Below the pieces are notes generated by a model, which saw only the letters and a list, made by a program, of their open reading frames with translations, did no database searches and was not told the DNA's origin. A DNA stretch of 64,000 bases, from the NCBI GenBank assembly GCA_032158295.1, contig CM063248.1, positions 12,104,657 through 12,168,656 of the forward strand, read 5' to 3'. Below, in pieces: positions 22,753 through 35,225 of this stretch. The first letter of the stretch is position 1, and each line of letters begins with the position of its first letter. The stretch is from Pycnopodia helianthoides (taxonomy: Eukaryota > Echinodermata > Asteroidea > Forcipulatida > Asteriidae). A program made the position numbers and the translations under genes.

Positions 22753-24989
22753 CCATCTCAGGGGAAAATCTATAACAATAATTTCTTAATATCCTGAGAC
22801 AAAGATTATCTTTGTATAGACGATGTGACCTGTGACATCACACGTTTACAAAAGAGCCACAGAGCTTGGACGTCCTGCAGGCACGATTTGTACACAGCTC
22901 AATGGAAGAAAGCATAAAATCTTATATTTTATGGAGATTGCACTGTCTAATTCTTGTCAACTTTTGATATGATGAAAGGGGGCACATCTAAAAACTTGTC
23001 CAGCTTTTACTTTCATAACTCTTGGTTTTATGTGGAAATTATGACACAAAATGTCAACTTTCCCATAGGACCAGTGTAGTATCTTGCCTGCCAGAATACT
23101 CAAAGAATGTACAAGGTCACACTTATTGTAAACAACGTTCACATGGTCTATAGCTATCATAGTCTGGTGTTTCCTATAAACAACTTTGCTGTCGAAACCA
23201 CTGGACAAAATACATCGTTATGGCACGTAAATCGCATCAAGGGCTGGCTTTATAACACTTCAAACATCAGTTGCATTGCGTGGATTTACATGCAAGAAGA
23301 AAAAAAAAATAGCCGCCGCAAGTCAATGCTGCATCTCGCAATTACATCAACATTTCAAAAATCTGTTAGAATTTAAATGTAAGCATTCTGACTTCGTGCC
23401 TCGATGTAACCAGTACTTTTCTACTCAGGGTTGTTGATAGTATCTCATTTGTTTTGCTAATTAAAAACAAAGCCAACAGGTTTCCGGTGACCGTGAACAC
23501 ACAATGATTTCAACAGCAAACGTATATTTGTAAATATGTTTTTCCCCGAAAAACACGGCTCTTGGGTGAAAATGGGGGGGGGGGCAGTGCTTATTGAGGG
23601 TAGAACGCAACAACTGACATTCCCCCCACGTCCTTGACATTATCATACAGATGAACATAAAAGAATGCGCCAAGGACGTGCACCTGACAGAAGTCGACTT
23701 GATTACAGTGCTGCATATCAGAAGGACCTTGACTTGGTCACTTGTAAACGCTAAAACGGAAACGAGGTGCTCGGCTGAAGCCCGAACACCTAATGACCGT
23801 TTTATTGCAGAGCCTCTGTTGTGGTCTGGACATGTTGTTTTGCTACACTTCGGCGAGGTCTGCCTAGTGGGCATTTTCCCCGAAGAATGAAAAGTAAAAC
23901 TACAACTAGATATTTTATCAAAATAAGTCTCAAAACACTACAACACTTGCTTGCTTTGGTATCTTTAAATGAATGGTTTCAAAAGGTACACAATTGATTA
24001 AGAAATGACAAAGGTTTCATGGTCTAATAACAAGAGCCAAGTGATTGTGAATCGGACTTGGTTTGGCAAATGTTACCCCAGAAAATGCAGTTTATTCATT
24101 CAAAGACAGTTGCCTGTGAAACAATTTCTCAATGGGTTGTGCCGAGTTCAGAGGGACACAAGATAAAAAAGAAACCTTCATGTCTAAATTGAAAAATGCT
24201 CCTTGCGGTCTGATTTTAATGTCACGGGTAAAATGTATCGTCAAAATCAATCTCTACATTAATCATGCATTACCTATTTCCTTTCAACAATCAATTCATG
24301 CACTATTGAGTAGAAGCACATCGGGGTATTGTTACTGAAGCACTTTGCATTCAGACTCACTTGAGAAGCGTAAAGTACGCCGTGGGTATTCCCCGCATGG
24401 TGTAATTAAGAAGAAGTTGCCATAATATTCCATAGTGGCTGTTTCGTTAATTGATTGACGCAACCTTAAGCGTGGGCTAAAATGAAATAACTGGAAACAG
24501 CCGTCTGTATGCGCCCCCGTCACACTATCATCGTTGTTTGTTTTGTCCTTGCTCTATGGCTTTACAGTGCACATTATCCGGATTGGGGACTCGTTATTTT
24601 TACGACCACCACATTATACGTACAAATAAACTGAACCTATAACAGCCGTCTTACTGTCACGTAACACTCCACAACGGCTTCCCGCGGCCATAGAAATGCA
24701 AGGCCTATACCCAAACTGTAAATTAGTCGTTAAAGTGTTGCTTGAAACAGCCGTCTGACAGCCACATGGGGAATATGTGATTTCGTGAAGTGGAATACAA
24801 GAAGGTGTTAAATTAAGATTACTCCATTTACTCGATCGGTATAATGCTCTAGTTCTCAAAACAAGGAAGTGCTCAAGTTTTCCTGCAAATACATGGGCCA
24901 CACACTTTCACAAGATTCTGCATACGGTTTATATATAGTACTTATTTCTGCTTAGGAAGATACCAGTAGAACGACAACATCAAACTAAT
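22753..24989. other. Unassigned DNA
   Basis: No gene recognised. Overlapping frames exist on both strands (for example 23461-23874 minus, 23651-23890 plus, 24614-24901 minus) without recognisable domains. A G run lies at 23574-23583. A small hairpin, GACAAAGATTATCTTTGT, is at about 22798. Confidence 0.35.
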
Positions 24990-25112
24990 GACTAATGAGA
25001 AAGACTCTACTAGGGTCGAAACGTCAGGCCACTAACTAATTTTTGCATTTATACCATAGGTCCTTTAGGATGGTTAGCAGTTTGCAACAGCTAATTCTAT
25101 TTTCTCGACCAA
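24990..25112 (+). repeat. Dispersed repeat, inverted copy at 9.0 kb
   Basis: GCATTTATACCATAGGTCC through CAACAGCTAATTCTATTTTC is the reverse complement of 8990-9056. Just upstream is GACTCTACTAGGGTCGAAAC, a word I associate loosely with 3' regions of some invertebrate retroelements, without certainty. Confidence 0.55.
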
Positions 25113-25497
25113 ACTTAAACTGTGGCATTTCTAATGCTTTTAGCTAAGCATTTAAGTTTACAAATCTACAAATATTGTGTTTTTTTTACCATCACCTGTC
25201 TTTAACTATAGCAGAAAATCCCTCAGCCTATGGAGTGTAAAGCAACCCGTGTAAGAGGTTCAGGCAACATACCTTCATTCAACAGTCGCTGCTAGATGAA
25301 GTGGACCTACACCGGCTCAAGTGTTGGGATAACAGATCTACTCCTAAATTTACAATGGTTTACCGTGACTGTAAGCCAACAAGATCGTTTATGCAGACGG
25401 GGAAGGCAATAGTGCCATGACCTTAAACTCTATAAATACAAAATTTAAAGGAAGGAAGAGAGCACAAAAATACAAGGTCGATCATCAACCAGGTGGG
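25113..25497. other. Unassigned DNA
   Basis: Nothing recognised in this stretch. Confidence 0.4.
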
Positions 25498-25770
25498 AGG
25501 AAATACAATAAAACTCCCTTGGACATGGTTCTCTATATCATGGAGGAAATACAATAAAACTCCCTTGGACATGGTTCTCTATATCATGGAGGAAATACAA
25601 TAAAACTCCCTTGGACATGATTCTCTATATCATGGAGAAATACAATAAAACTCCCTTGGACATGGTTCTCTATATCATGGAGGAAATACAATAAAACTCC
25701 CTTGGACATGGTTCTCTATATCATGGAGGAAATACAATAAAACTCCCTTGGACATGGTTCTCTATATCAT
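25498..25770. repeat. 46-bp tandem repeat, six copies
   Basis: The unit AGGAAATACAATAAAACTCC plus CTTGGACATGGTTCTCTATATCATGG repeats almost without change at 25498, 25544, 25590, 25636, 25681 and 25727. One unit lacks a G and one reads ACATGATT. Each unit contains an AATAAA hexamer. The high identity implies recent expansion. Confidence 0.95.
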
Positions 25771-26810
25771 AATCAGCGCTCTCCCTTAACAGTACCTCGC
25801 TGGCCAGATGCTGGCCAAAACACCTGGGGACCAGTCAAAATTATCTCCAAGTGGTTCGGCTGGCTAGTTCAGTGTTGAAAAGCATCCCAGTTTAATATGA
25901 AATATGTACAAGTAGACAAAAAAAGCAAACTGACAGACTATATAGAGAAACATTTAAGCTATATCTGGACCCGCTGGGGTTGCTAGTCATCGAAAATGTT
26001 AGGGGCAAACCCTTACATAATGCCAACATAATCCCCATGTGCAATGATGAATAGTGATTCTCATTGAACCAAAAGGGTTCAGGCTAGTTCCTCTCCCAGC
26101 CTTGGGTTGGTTAGAGTGACTAAAAATGGGGGCGTAAGACGAACTGCAACCTTCCTTCTTCCGCGTCTTAAAGCAGATCATCAATCGTTTTGGTTGGGTT
26201 CTTACAGACTTGTGTCTGTAGTGTCAGTCGCGGTTGTCCCCTCTTCGTGTACTTGTCCGTGTTGAAAAGCAATTGCTTCGATTCGTTCATGTCTGAAGAG
26301 CTTATGGCTGGTCTGTTTGAAAAAAAACCCGGCTGTAACATTAACTCTCCCTTAGGATTTCTCTTTGACAACCGAATGGACCAGTGTCCCACAAGTCTCG
26401 CATGTATTCAAACAGTAGGACAAATAAAAGAGTGGGATTGTATTCCCAGCATACGCTAAAGCAATATTTGATTATATGTGTTGGACTTGAATGAACTGAA
26501 CTTACAGATATGACTGCACCCCAAACCTTGCTGTGGATGCTCCTAAAGGTGGAACAGATGGCGCCTTAAGTTTATGTGGACCTTTAAGTACCGAAGAAGT
26601 AAAAGGTCAAGCAAAGTGAACTCGGAATATGGGCTTTCTATTAGAAAAACTCACGACTTACTAGCAGATAACTTGCCTAGATTCCACGTGAGTATTAGAA
26701 TACAAGTAGCAGCAGTTTTGCCAACTTTACCAATGCTGCAAATGATATAACAACAGCCAGTGGTAGCGTTGTTTCCAACATAACCAATACTGTACATTAG
26801 ACCGTGGTGG
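25771..26810. other. Unassigned DNA leading into the 64-bp array
   Basis: No gene recognised. Overlapping frames on both strands at 26168-26459 have no familiar motif. From about 26690 to 26810 there are diverged relatives of the 64-bp repeat that follows. Confidence 0.4.
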
Positions 26811-28099
26811 TTCAAAGAGAGTAAGCATACAAATAGTACCAGTGTATTGCCAAGACTACTGTACCTTATCTTGATTCAAAGAGAGTAAGCATACAGATAG
26901 TAACAGTGTATTGCCAAGACTACTGTACCTTATCTTGATTCAAAGAGAGTAAGCATACACGTAGTAACAGTGTATTGCCAAGACTACTGTACCTCATCTT
27001 GATTCAAAGAGAGTAAGCATACAAGTAGTAACAGTGTATTGCCTAGACTACTGTACCTTATCTTGATTCAAAGAGAGTAAGCATACAAGTAGTAACAGTG
27101 TATTGCCAAGACTACTGTACCTTATCTTGATTCAAAGAGAGTAAGCATACAAGTAGTACCAGTGTATTGCCAAGACAACTGTACCTTATCTTGATTCAAA
27201 GAGAGTAAGCATACAAGTAGTAACCAGTGTATTGCCAAGACTACTGTACCTTATCTTGATTCAAAGAGAGTAAGCATACAAGTAGTACCAGTGTATTGCC
27301 AAGACAACTGTACCTTATCTTGATTCAAAGAGAGTAAGCATACAAGTAGTAACAGTGTATTGCCAAGACTACTGTACCTTATCTTGATTCAAAGAGAGTA
27401 AGCATACAAGTAGTACCAGTGTATTGCCAGACAACTGTACCTTATCTTGATTCAAAGAGAGTAAGCATACAAGTAGTACCAGTGTATTGCCTAGACTACT
27501 GTACCTTATTTTGATTCAAAGAGAGTAAGCATACAAATAGTACCAGTGTATTGCCAAGACAACTGTACCTTATCTTGATTCAAAGAGAGTAAGCATACAA
27601 GTAGTAACCCCGTATTGCCAAGACTACTGTACCTTATCTTGATTCAAAGAGAGTAAGCATACAAGTAGTACCAGTGTATTGCCAAGACTACTGTACCTTT
27701 TCTGATTCAAAGAGAGTAAGCATACAAATAGTACCAGTGTATTGCCAAGACTACTGTACCTTATTTGATTCAAAGAGAGTAAGCATACAAATAGTACCAG
27801 TGTATTGCCAAGACAACTGTACTTATCTCGATTCAAAGAGAGTAAGCTTACAAGTAGTACCCGTGTATTGCCAAGACTACTGTACATTATCTTGATTCAA
27901 AGAGAGTAAGCATACAAGTAGTACCAGTGTATTGCCAAGACTACTGTAGTACCTTATCTTGATTCAAAGAGAGTAAGCATACAAGTAGTAAAAGTGTATT
28001 GCCAAGACAACTGTACCTTATCTTGATTCAAAGAGAGTAAGCATACAAGTAGTAACAGTGTATTGTCAATATTGTAAATTATCTTGATCCAAAGATACA
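26811..28099. repeat. 64-bp tandem array, about 20 copies
   Basis: The unit starts TTGATTCAAAGAGAGTAAGC, continues ATACAAGTAGTACCAGTG and TATTGCCAAGACTACTG, and closes with TACCTTATC. Successive units are 64 bp apart with small indels; alternative states (TACC/TAAC, ACTACT/ACAACT, AAGTAG/AAATAG) recur in mixed order. Because of the simple length, both strands show short repeated open frames, which I do not call as genes. Older relatives lie at 16247-16575. Confidence 0.95.
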
Positions 28100-28731
28100 T
28101 ACATGGAGTGAAACCGGTAACTGAAGTTGTTCGGGAATGCCGGGAATCTAAGAGTGACCTGATCAATGTAATGAAATAAGTTGTTTGAACATTATCCAAA
28201 TGCAGCCTTTTTCTAGGCGCATAAAAAGTGAGGCAAAGCACAAAGCACAGTAATTGGCAGTTGGTCATAACTGGTTGGGCCTAATATCATGGCTCTGCTT
28301 ACCATGGGATACTGCCCTCACAATCACCACTCTGTGCCCACAGGGTAAGTGCTGAAATTCAGCGATTCTTGAGGAATGCTTAGTATTGTGATGCATGCAT
28401 ACGCATAAGCAAAACTTCCTTACCAACCAGTGAAATATGCTTTCACTAAGAATGAATTTACTGCTCCATTAAGTGCAGATCTATGAACTTGATCTTGAAT
28501 TCAAATAGAGAAAGTATCTTAGCAGCAGCAAAGCATTTCAAAAGGTTTTTGCAAGTCTGTGCATCTTTTTAACCATTCACCATGCCATTGAGGTTTTACA
28601 TCATGTACAATGTGTACAATCTAAACGATCTTTGTATGATTGTATAGATGATATATTATGCAGCACTCCAAACTAAGCTTGTATTATATATAAGTCCGGG
28701 AAACTCCGTAAACCCGTACCCATAGTTATTG
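28100..28731. other. Unassigned DNA
   Basis: No gene seen. Nothing repetitive beyond short words. Confidence 0.4.
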
Positions 28732-28966
28732 AAAGCGATATGATGAGTTAAACCAGTCAGACGGCGTTGAAGGAGTATGGCCACTTCCTGTTACTGGATT
28801 AACTTTCGATCCCACTCCCAATACGTTACAGAATCGTGCATTTGACAATGACAATGAGTGCGTCGTTTGTTGGTGGTTGAGGCTTCTAGAACACGCTTTC
28901 AGTGACTTGTTGACTTTGGGGACATCTGAGCTGCCAAATGTGATGCAAGCCACCATTCAGATGCAA
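28732..28966. other. Exon-like segment, strand uncertain
   Basis: This segment is open on both strands. On plus, a frame from about 28732 reads DELNQSDGVEGVWPLPVTGL and later DNDNECVVCWWLRLLEHAF, and meets a donor-like site (CAAT|GTGAGA, near 28966). On minus, an ATG frame (28726-28956, 76 codons) is Ser/Thr-rich and ends SGHTPSTPSDWFNSSYRFQ then stop. GC content is above the surroundings. I do not recognise either product, and no strong acceptor is seen for the plus reading. Confidence 0.25.
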
Positions 28967-29151
28967 TGTGAGACTAGTCCTTTTTTAACCCGTAAATAAT
29001 AACTGCTTATGGAATGGAAGACTTCGAATTGTAAACACTAGTTTCAATGGCAAGTAGAAGATTGCTACACATTGATATAGGACTAAACACAGGGTCATTG
29101 CACTAGATGACTTCCCTGAAAATACATGACAGTAAACAGTAAAGTTAGTTT
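28967..29151. other. Unassigned DNA
   Basis: Nothing recognised. Confidence 0.4.
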
Positions 29152-29680
29152 GATATTATTGGACATTGGACGTTCACATAGGTTTGTGCAGCGAATGTCT
29201 ACTTTCTATTTGATATTGGACATGGGACATTCACATACGTTTGTACAGCGAATGTTTACTTTTATACTTTGATATTGGACATTGGATATTTACATATGTT
29301 TGTACAGCAAATGTCTACCTTCAATCCTGAAAAACTGCTTAGGCCGATATGTCGGACTGTGAATGTCCATTGTCCAATATCGGAATAGAGAACGCAGACA
29401 TTCACTGTACAAACCAATATGTGAATGTCCAATGTCCAATATCAAAAAATAGAAAGAAGACAATAGATGTACAGTGAATGTCCACTATCAAAATAGCTAA
29501 GTAGTTATTCGCTGTACAAACTTTTGTGAATGTCCGTTGTCCAATATTGAAATAGCAAAGAAGACAATTGATGCACAAACACTATGTGAATGTTCAACGT
29601 CCAATATCAAAATAGAAAGTAGACATTCGCTGTACAAACGTATGTGAATGTCCACAATCTAATACCAAACTTTGTCCCAT
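29152..29680. repeat. 59-bp repeat array that reverses orientation
   Basis: Three units in one direction (29152, 29212 and 29271; GATATTGGACATTGGA, then TTTGTACAGCGAATGTCTAC) are followed, after a short break near 29330-29350, by about five and a half units in the opposite direction. The latter start at 29361, 29422, 29479, 29529, 29588 and 29646 (TGAATGTCCAATGTCCAATATC, here quoted in part). The whole forms a large imperfect palindrome. Confidence 0.9.
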
Positions 29681-29984
29681 CTCAACCACTTAATACTACT
29701 ATGCTGCATTAACCTCAACAAGAGCTACTCCACACAAAAACATTACAGATCTTCTTCAGCAAGAACTCTCCACACAAAGAGTCAGAAAAACATAAGAATT
29801 TCCAATTACCGGTAGATCCCATTGGGCATCTTAGTAATTATAGATCAGAATGTTTGCTAACAAAACAATACAAGCCCATCAAGGTCAACACATGGTTCAA
29901 TTAAAGTACAGCTGAAATAAGGACTGCTGTACAAAATAAAATACTTCTTAGCATAGAGCCTTATATACCACCATACTCATCAGA

Positions 29985-30070
29985 ATATGGGTTTAAATGT
30001 TGGATAAAACTTGTTATCCCAGCAAGACACTTCACTTAAATAGTTGCTTCTCTTCAACCAGGAGTAAATG
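29985..30070 (+). mobile_element. SINE body fragment
   Basis: Contains a B-box-like GGGTTTAAATG, then CAGCAAGACACTTCACTTAA and TTGCTTCTCTTCAACCAGGAG, related to the body of the SINE at 56385-56655. The tRNA-like head is missing, and a MITE fragment follows at 30090. Confidence 0.5.
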
Positions 30071-30089
30071 GCAGTGTTATAGTTGAGAC

Positions 30090-30215
30090 CTGGGCCCAAT
30101 TTCATAGAGTAGCTAAGCACAACAAAATTAACAGCATAAGGTTACCAGCCAAACTACCATACCACATGTACAATTTGTGACTGGTATCCTGCTCATTCCT
30201 GCTTAACTGAGAGCA
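30090..30215. mobile_element. Truncated MITE, 'GGGCCCAATTTCATAGAGC' family
   Basis: CTGGGCCCAATTTCATAGAG, TAGCTAAGCACAACAAAATT, AAGGTTACCAGCCAAACTAC and CAATTTGTGACTGGTATCCTG match the full element at 46295-46493 in inverse order. The far terminal repeat is missing. Confidence 0.65.
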
Positions 30216-31078
30216 AGAACTGAAGGTCCTTGACTGAGACCGAGACCAAGACTTTTACTCCAAAGGGCAAGACCAAGAGCTGAAGGTTTGAGGGAGAGAC
30301 TTATAAGCCCTCAACCAGCCCCCCCCCCTGGAAAAAAGACCGAGTATTTACAAAACTGGAGGAGATAAATCTTCAAGATTTATACGTATTTAACAAGGAC
30401 AGATATTTTTGTCATTTGGTAGGAGTTATACTAGAATAAATTGATACAAATTTTAAGACCCATAGGGATAATAACCAGCTAAAATTATGAAAAGCCCCTT
30501 CCCTGGCTATTTCAGAAATTATAAGTTTAAAAAGCAAATTTATACGTACAGATGTGGACGGAATTTTGTCACAAAGTGTCTGTCCAACGTATGTACTTGA
30601 CTTATTTCCCATTGTTATTTCCTTAATACCCACAGCAATATCTCAGTTTTACTGCTTACAATCTTCAAGGGTTAGAAATGTTACTGGCACAGTATTTTGT
30701 AATTTGTCTGTTATTCTTTTTTCACTTTCCAGGCTATATGTCTGTCTTTGTTACATAGGTAACGCTTTTCAAGCGACCTTGTAATTTCTGAAGGTCGCGG
30801 TTTAATTTTTGACTTTTTGCTATTAAAATTTGTGTACTGTGTCTTAAAACTTGCTACAGTAGGGGGCAAAGGAAAGTGTAAGTGTAAGGGGAAGTTGATT
30901 GAATAAATTTACCCAACGAACAGCAAATTTACGTTTACCTGAATTGGATTTTGGCAGTTGGGGAACTAGATTACCTTGTGAGACTGATCTGGTGTTGTAT
31001 GAGTGGGCAGTGGCAGCATAATTGAAAACATTGCATAGTTGGGGAGGCAGTCTGGAAGTAAGACTCTTACCACTAAGT
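30216..31078. other. Unassigned DNA
   Basis: No gene recognised. Frames at 30412-30633 (minus) and 30554-30784 (plus) overlap and lack motifs. A C run lies at 30319-30327. Confidence 0.4.
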
Positions 31079-33944
31079 AAGTTTAATAAATCCCCTTACA
31101 AAGATCCTGCCTTTTGATTGCACTAGAGTGCGTCACATGATTTGTCTAATTTTTAATAATAATCCGCGCGAAAGTGACGCTCTATACACGCAGCAAACAA
31201 TGTACAATCCCATGGCAACAATGTACTATACCCAAAGCAGCCAATGTACTACACCCATAGTAGCCAATGTACTGTACCCATAGCAGCCAATATACTATAC
31301 CCAAATCAACCAATGCACTATATACCCCAAAGCAACCAATGTACTATACCCAAACCAACACTGTACTAACCAAGCAGCCAATATACTATACCCGAAAACA
31401 ACCAACATACTAGACCTAAGGCAACCAATGTACTATAACCAAAGCAACCAATATACTATACCCAAAGCAACCAATGTACTATACCCAAAGCAACCAATAT
31501 ACTAGACCTAAGGCAACAATGTACTATACCTAAAGCAACCAATGTACTATACCCAAAGCAACCAATATACTGTACCCAAAGCAACCAACATACTATACCC
31601 AAAGCAACAATATACTATACCAAAGCAACCAATATACTATACCCAAAGCAAACAATGTACAACAACCATAGCAACTAATGTACTATACCTAAAGCAACCA
31701 ATGTACTAAAACCAAGCAACCAATATACTATACCCAAAGCAAACCAATGAAACTATACCAAAGCAACCAATATACTATACCAAAGCAACCAATTACTATA
31801 CCAAAGCAACCAATATACTATACCCAAAGCAACAATATACTATACCAAAACAACCAACTAATACTAACCTAAAGCAACCAATGTACTATAAACCAAAGCA
31901 ACCAATTATACTATACCCAAAGCAACCAATGTACTATACCCAAAGCAAACAATGTACTATACCTAAAGCAACCAATGTACTATACCCAAAGCAACCAATA
32001 TACTATACCCAAAGCAACCAATATACTATACCCAAAGCAACCAATATATATACCAAGCAACAATGTACTAAACCAAAGCAATAATGTACTATACCTAAAG
32101 CAACCAATGTACTATACCCAAAGCAACTAATGTACTATACCTAAAGCAACCAATGTACTATACCCAAAGCAACCAATATATTTATACCCAAAACCCAAAG
32201 CAAACAATGTACAACCAAGCAACTAATGTACTATACCTAAAGCAACCAATGTACTAAAACCAAAGCAACCAATATACTATACCCAAAGCAACCAATGAAC
32301 TATACCAAAGCACCAATATACTATACCTAAAGCAACCAATGTACTATACCTAAAGCAACCATATACTATACCCAAAGCAACCAATTACTATACCAAAGCA
32401 ACCAATATACTTAGACCTAAGGCAACCAATGTACTATACCAAAGCAACCAATTACTATACCCAAAGCAACAATGTACTATACCCAAAGCAACAATTACTA
32501 TACCAAAGCAACCAATACTATACCCAAAGCAACCAATATACTATACCCAAAGCAACCAATTACTATACCAAAGCAACCAATATACTATACCCAAAGCAAC
32601 CAATGTACTACAACCAAAGCAACAATGTTACTATACCAAAGCAACCAATGTACTATACCAAAGCAACCAATTACTATACCAAAGCAACCAATGTACTAAC
32701 CCAAGCAACCAATATACTATACCCAAAGCAACCAATTACTATACCCAAAGCAACCAATATACATACCCAAAGCAACAATGTACTAACCAAACTAGTCAAC
32801 CAAGACTTACTATACCAAAGCAACCAATGTACTACAAACCAAAGCAACCAATGTACTATACCCAAAGCAACCAATGATACTATACCCAAAGCAACCAATA
32901 TACTATACCAAAGCAACCAATTACTATACCAAAGCAACCAATGTACTACAACCATAGCAACCAATGTACTATACCAAAGAACCAATGTACTATACCAAAG
33001 CAACTATGTTACTATACCAAAGCAACCAATGTACTACAAATGCAACTAATGTACTATATCCAAAGTAACCAATGTACTATACCCAAAGCAACTAATGTAC
33101 TATACCCAAAGCAACTAATGTACTATACCCAAAGCAACAATGTACTACAATCATAGCAACCAATGTACTATACCCAAAGTAACCAATGTACTATACCCAA
33201 AGCAACCAATGTACTATACCCAAAGCAACCAATGTACTACAACCATAGCAACTAATGTACTATACCCAAAGCAACCAATGTACTATACCCAAAGCAACCA
33301 ATGTACTACAATCATAGCAACCAATGTACTATACCCAAAGCAACCAATGTACTATACCCATAGCAACCAATGTACTACAACCGTAGCAACCAATGTACTA
33401 TACCCAAAGCAACTAGTGTACTATACCCAAAGCAACCAATGTACTACAACCATATCAACCATTGTACTATACCCAAAGCAACCAATGTACTAAACCCATA
33501 GCAACCAATGTACTACAACCATAGCAACCAATATACTATACCCAAAGCAACCAATGTACTATACCCATAGCAACCAATGTACTACAACCATAGCAACCAA
33601 TGTACTATACCCAAAGCGACTAATGTACTACAACCATGCAACATGTATTAACCAAAGCACTAATGTACTATACCCAAAGCAACAGCAGCTTCTTGGTACC
33701 GAGACGTCTAGGCACAAGATTTATATTGGTCTTATAAAACAAATACTGACTGGTTTTACTCATGCTATGGTATAAAATTATGACTGCTTCGAGTGGCATA
33801 GTAAAACTAGTCACTCGAGGTGATCCCCGAAGCAGCCTATCTTCCCGCGGTTTCTAGTAAAACTAAGACATATCATGTGACGCGCTCTAAACCAATCCAA
33901 AGGCAGAATATTTGTAAGGGGTGTTTATATTAAAACTATGATTC
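31079..33944. repeat. Foldback structure enclosing the 23-bp minisatellite
   Basis: Left arm (about 31079-31175: CCCCTTACAAAGATCCTGCC, GTGCGTCACATGAT) and right arm (about 33842-33944) are imperfect inverted repeats of each other. Shared words include CCTTACAAA, CTGCCTTT, GCGTCACATGAT, TGTCT and CCGCG. They bracket the array with only a few tens of bases between left arm and array, and about 150 bases on the right. Confidence 0.7.
31196..33690. repeat. 23-bp minisatellite, about 108 units
   Basis: Unit CCAATGTACTATACCCAAAG plus CAA, repeated for 2.5 kb. Variation is concentrated at GT/AT in the third dinucleotide, in CCC versus CC, and in a CTACAACCATAG variant frequent after 32.9 kb. Since 3 x 23 = 69 bp, repeated frames such as YTQSNQCTIPKATNVLYPKQ appear on plus, up to 206 codons. 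They are interrupted by indels and I treat them as non-genic. Confidence 0.95.
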
Positions 33945-34060
33945 TCACAGTGATCCCCAGAGCGGTCTATTTTCCCTTGGCTTCGTCTTGAGAAAATAGA
34001 ACATGCTGAGGATCACCTCAGTATTCATAGTTTTAACCATAGCACTTGAAGCAGTCAATA
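33782..34060. repeat. Inverted repeat beside the minisatellite
   Basis: GACTGCTTCGAGTGGCATAG with AGTCACTCGAGGTGATCCC (33782-33828) is matched in inverse by AGGATCACCTCAGT and CATAGCACTTGAAGCAGTC (about 34010-34060). Inner words (AGCAGCCTATCTTCCC / AGCGGTCTATTTTCCC) repeat in direct orientation. It overlaps the right arm of the foldback and may be part of the same element family. Confidence 0.65.
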
Positions 34061-34065
34061 TTTGT

Positions 34066-34855
34066 AGATTAGAAAATTTAGTTCTGTCAATACTTGGTAA
34101 GTAGCTCTGTGGTAGGCACCACTAGCCAAGTCTGGAGTGATGGCTTTGGCAGCGGCTATGGCTAGATCGCTAAACAGGTCTCTTGACCGTCGCTTGATTC
34201 CGACACGGTCCGACATACATTTCACCCAGTGTTCATGTTTTACACATCAACTTCAACCAATGATGTTGAAGCAGCTAAAGAAGCGCCAGCATGAAGCAAG
34301 ACAGAGCCTGCCCGATGTGTACGCAAGCATTATGCTTCTTAGTAATTACGGAAAACAGTTATGCAGGACATAAAATTGCTAAGGACACAAAATGAATTGG
34401 TCTGTAGTCACAAACTATTTTCACCGCCAAATGAGTTGGAGCCAAAATTGCAAATCTGATGGCTGAATAATAACAGGCAAATAGTGACAACTATTGATTA
34501 CACTCACAGTGTTTACATTGAAAACACCATAATTATATCCAAACAATCGGATAATTAGAAAAAAATACTTGGAGTATAAACTCTTCAAATTCTAAGAAAT
34601 TCTATCAAATTTAAAGAGCAACCAGGGATGTTAACCCCTCTCTGCCTCATATATTTTAAAATTGGTTCACTTGATATTTAATGACAGCTGTTCGCACAAA
34701 TGGCATCAATAATACATGCTACTTTAATTGTGTAAAAAGACAAACAAATTGACAAGAAAAATGCCAGTGTAAATACAGTCGCAAGAGTTTGTTAAAGTTG
34801 GAAACTAAATCTAAACAAAGTACCGAGCTCAAGAAGTGCCATATCACTTGTCCAG
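34066..34855. other. Unassigned DNA
   Basis: No gene recognised. A 78-codon plus frame at 34137-34373 (Ala/Met/Arg-rich start) lacks motifs. Confidence 0.35.
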
Positions 34856-34859
34856 ATAA

Positions 34860-35225
34860 GGAGACAGTTTATCTCGCCAAGTTGACTTAATGACTCTCAG
34901 TTGTGGACTTGTCCTTGGAATTGATCTCACCGAGACAACTTACTGACACTGAGATGGTATGGTAAGACAACTTTTTAGTTTCAGTGAGTCGTCTTGGCGA
35001 GATAAAATATCACGCCAAGTTGACTTCTTAGGCCAAATATGTCGTCTGAGGCGAGAACATTTTATGACAAGTCGATTTATTCCTGAAAAACAAGTCGTTC
35101 TAATGAGATAAATTATCACGCCAAGTCGACTTCTTCGGCTCAATAAGTCATCTAGGCCTACGAATTATTACGACAAGTTGACTTGTTTCATAAAATGAGC
35201 CATCTCGGAGAGATAAATGATCTTG
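34860..35225. repeat. Degenerate repeat with AAGTYGACTT palindromes
   Basis: The near-palindrome AAGTCGACTT or AAGTTGACTT occurs at about 34876, 35013, 35068, 35120 and 35172, the last four spaced about 52-55 bp. Each is accompanied by GAGATAAA-TATCACGCC-type words and their inverses (TTATCTCGCC, TGGCGAGATAAA). It looks like an old tandem or foldback repeat. Confidence 0.7.

Noticed and set aside
25498..28099. CRISPR-like regular spacing
   Set aside because: The 46-bp and 64-bp units are contiguous tandem repeats without unique spacers, and the genome is eukaryotic.
31881..33775. Series of plus-strand frames up to 206 codons (Tyr/Thr/Gln/Asn-rich)
   Set aside because: They follow the 23-bp tandem unit (69 bp = 23 codons), shift frame at each indel and start at internal Met codons of the repeat.
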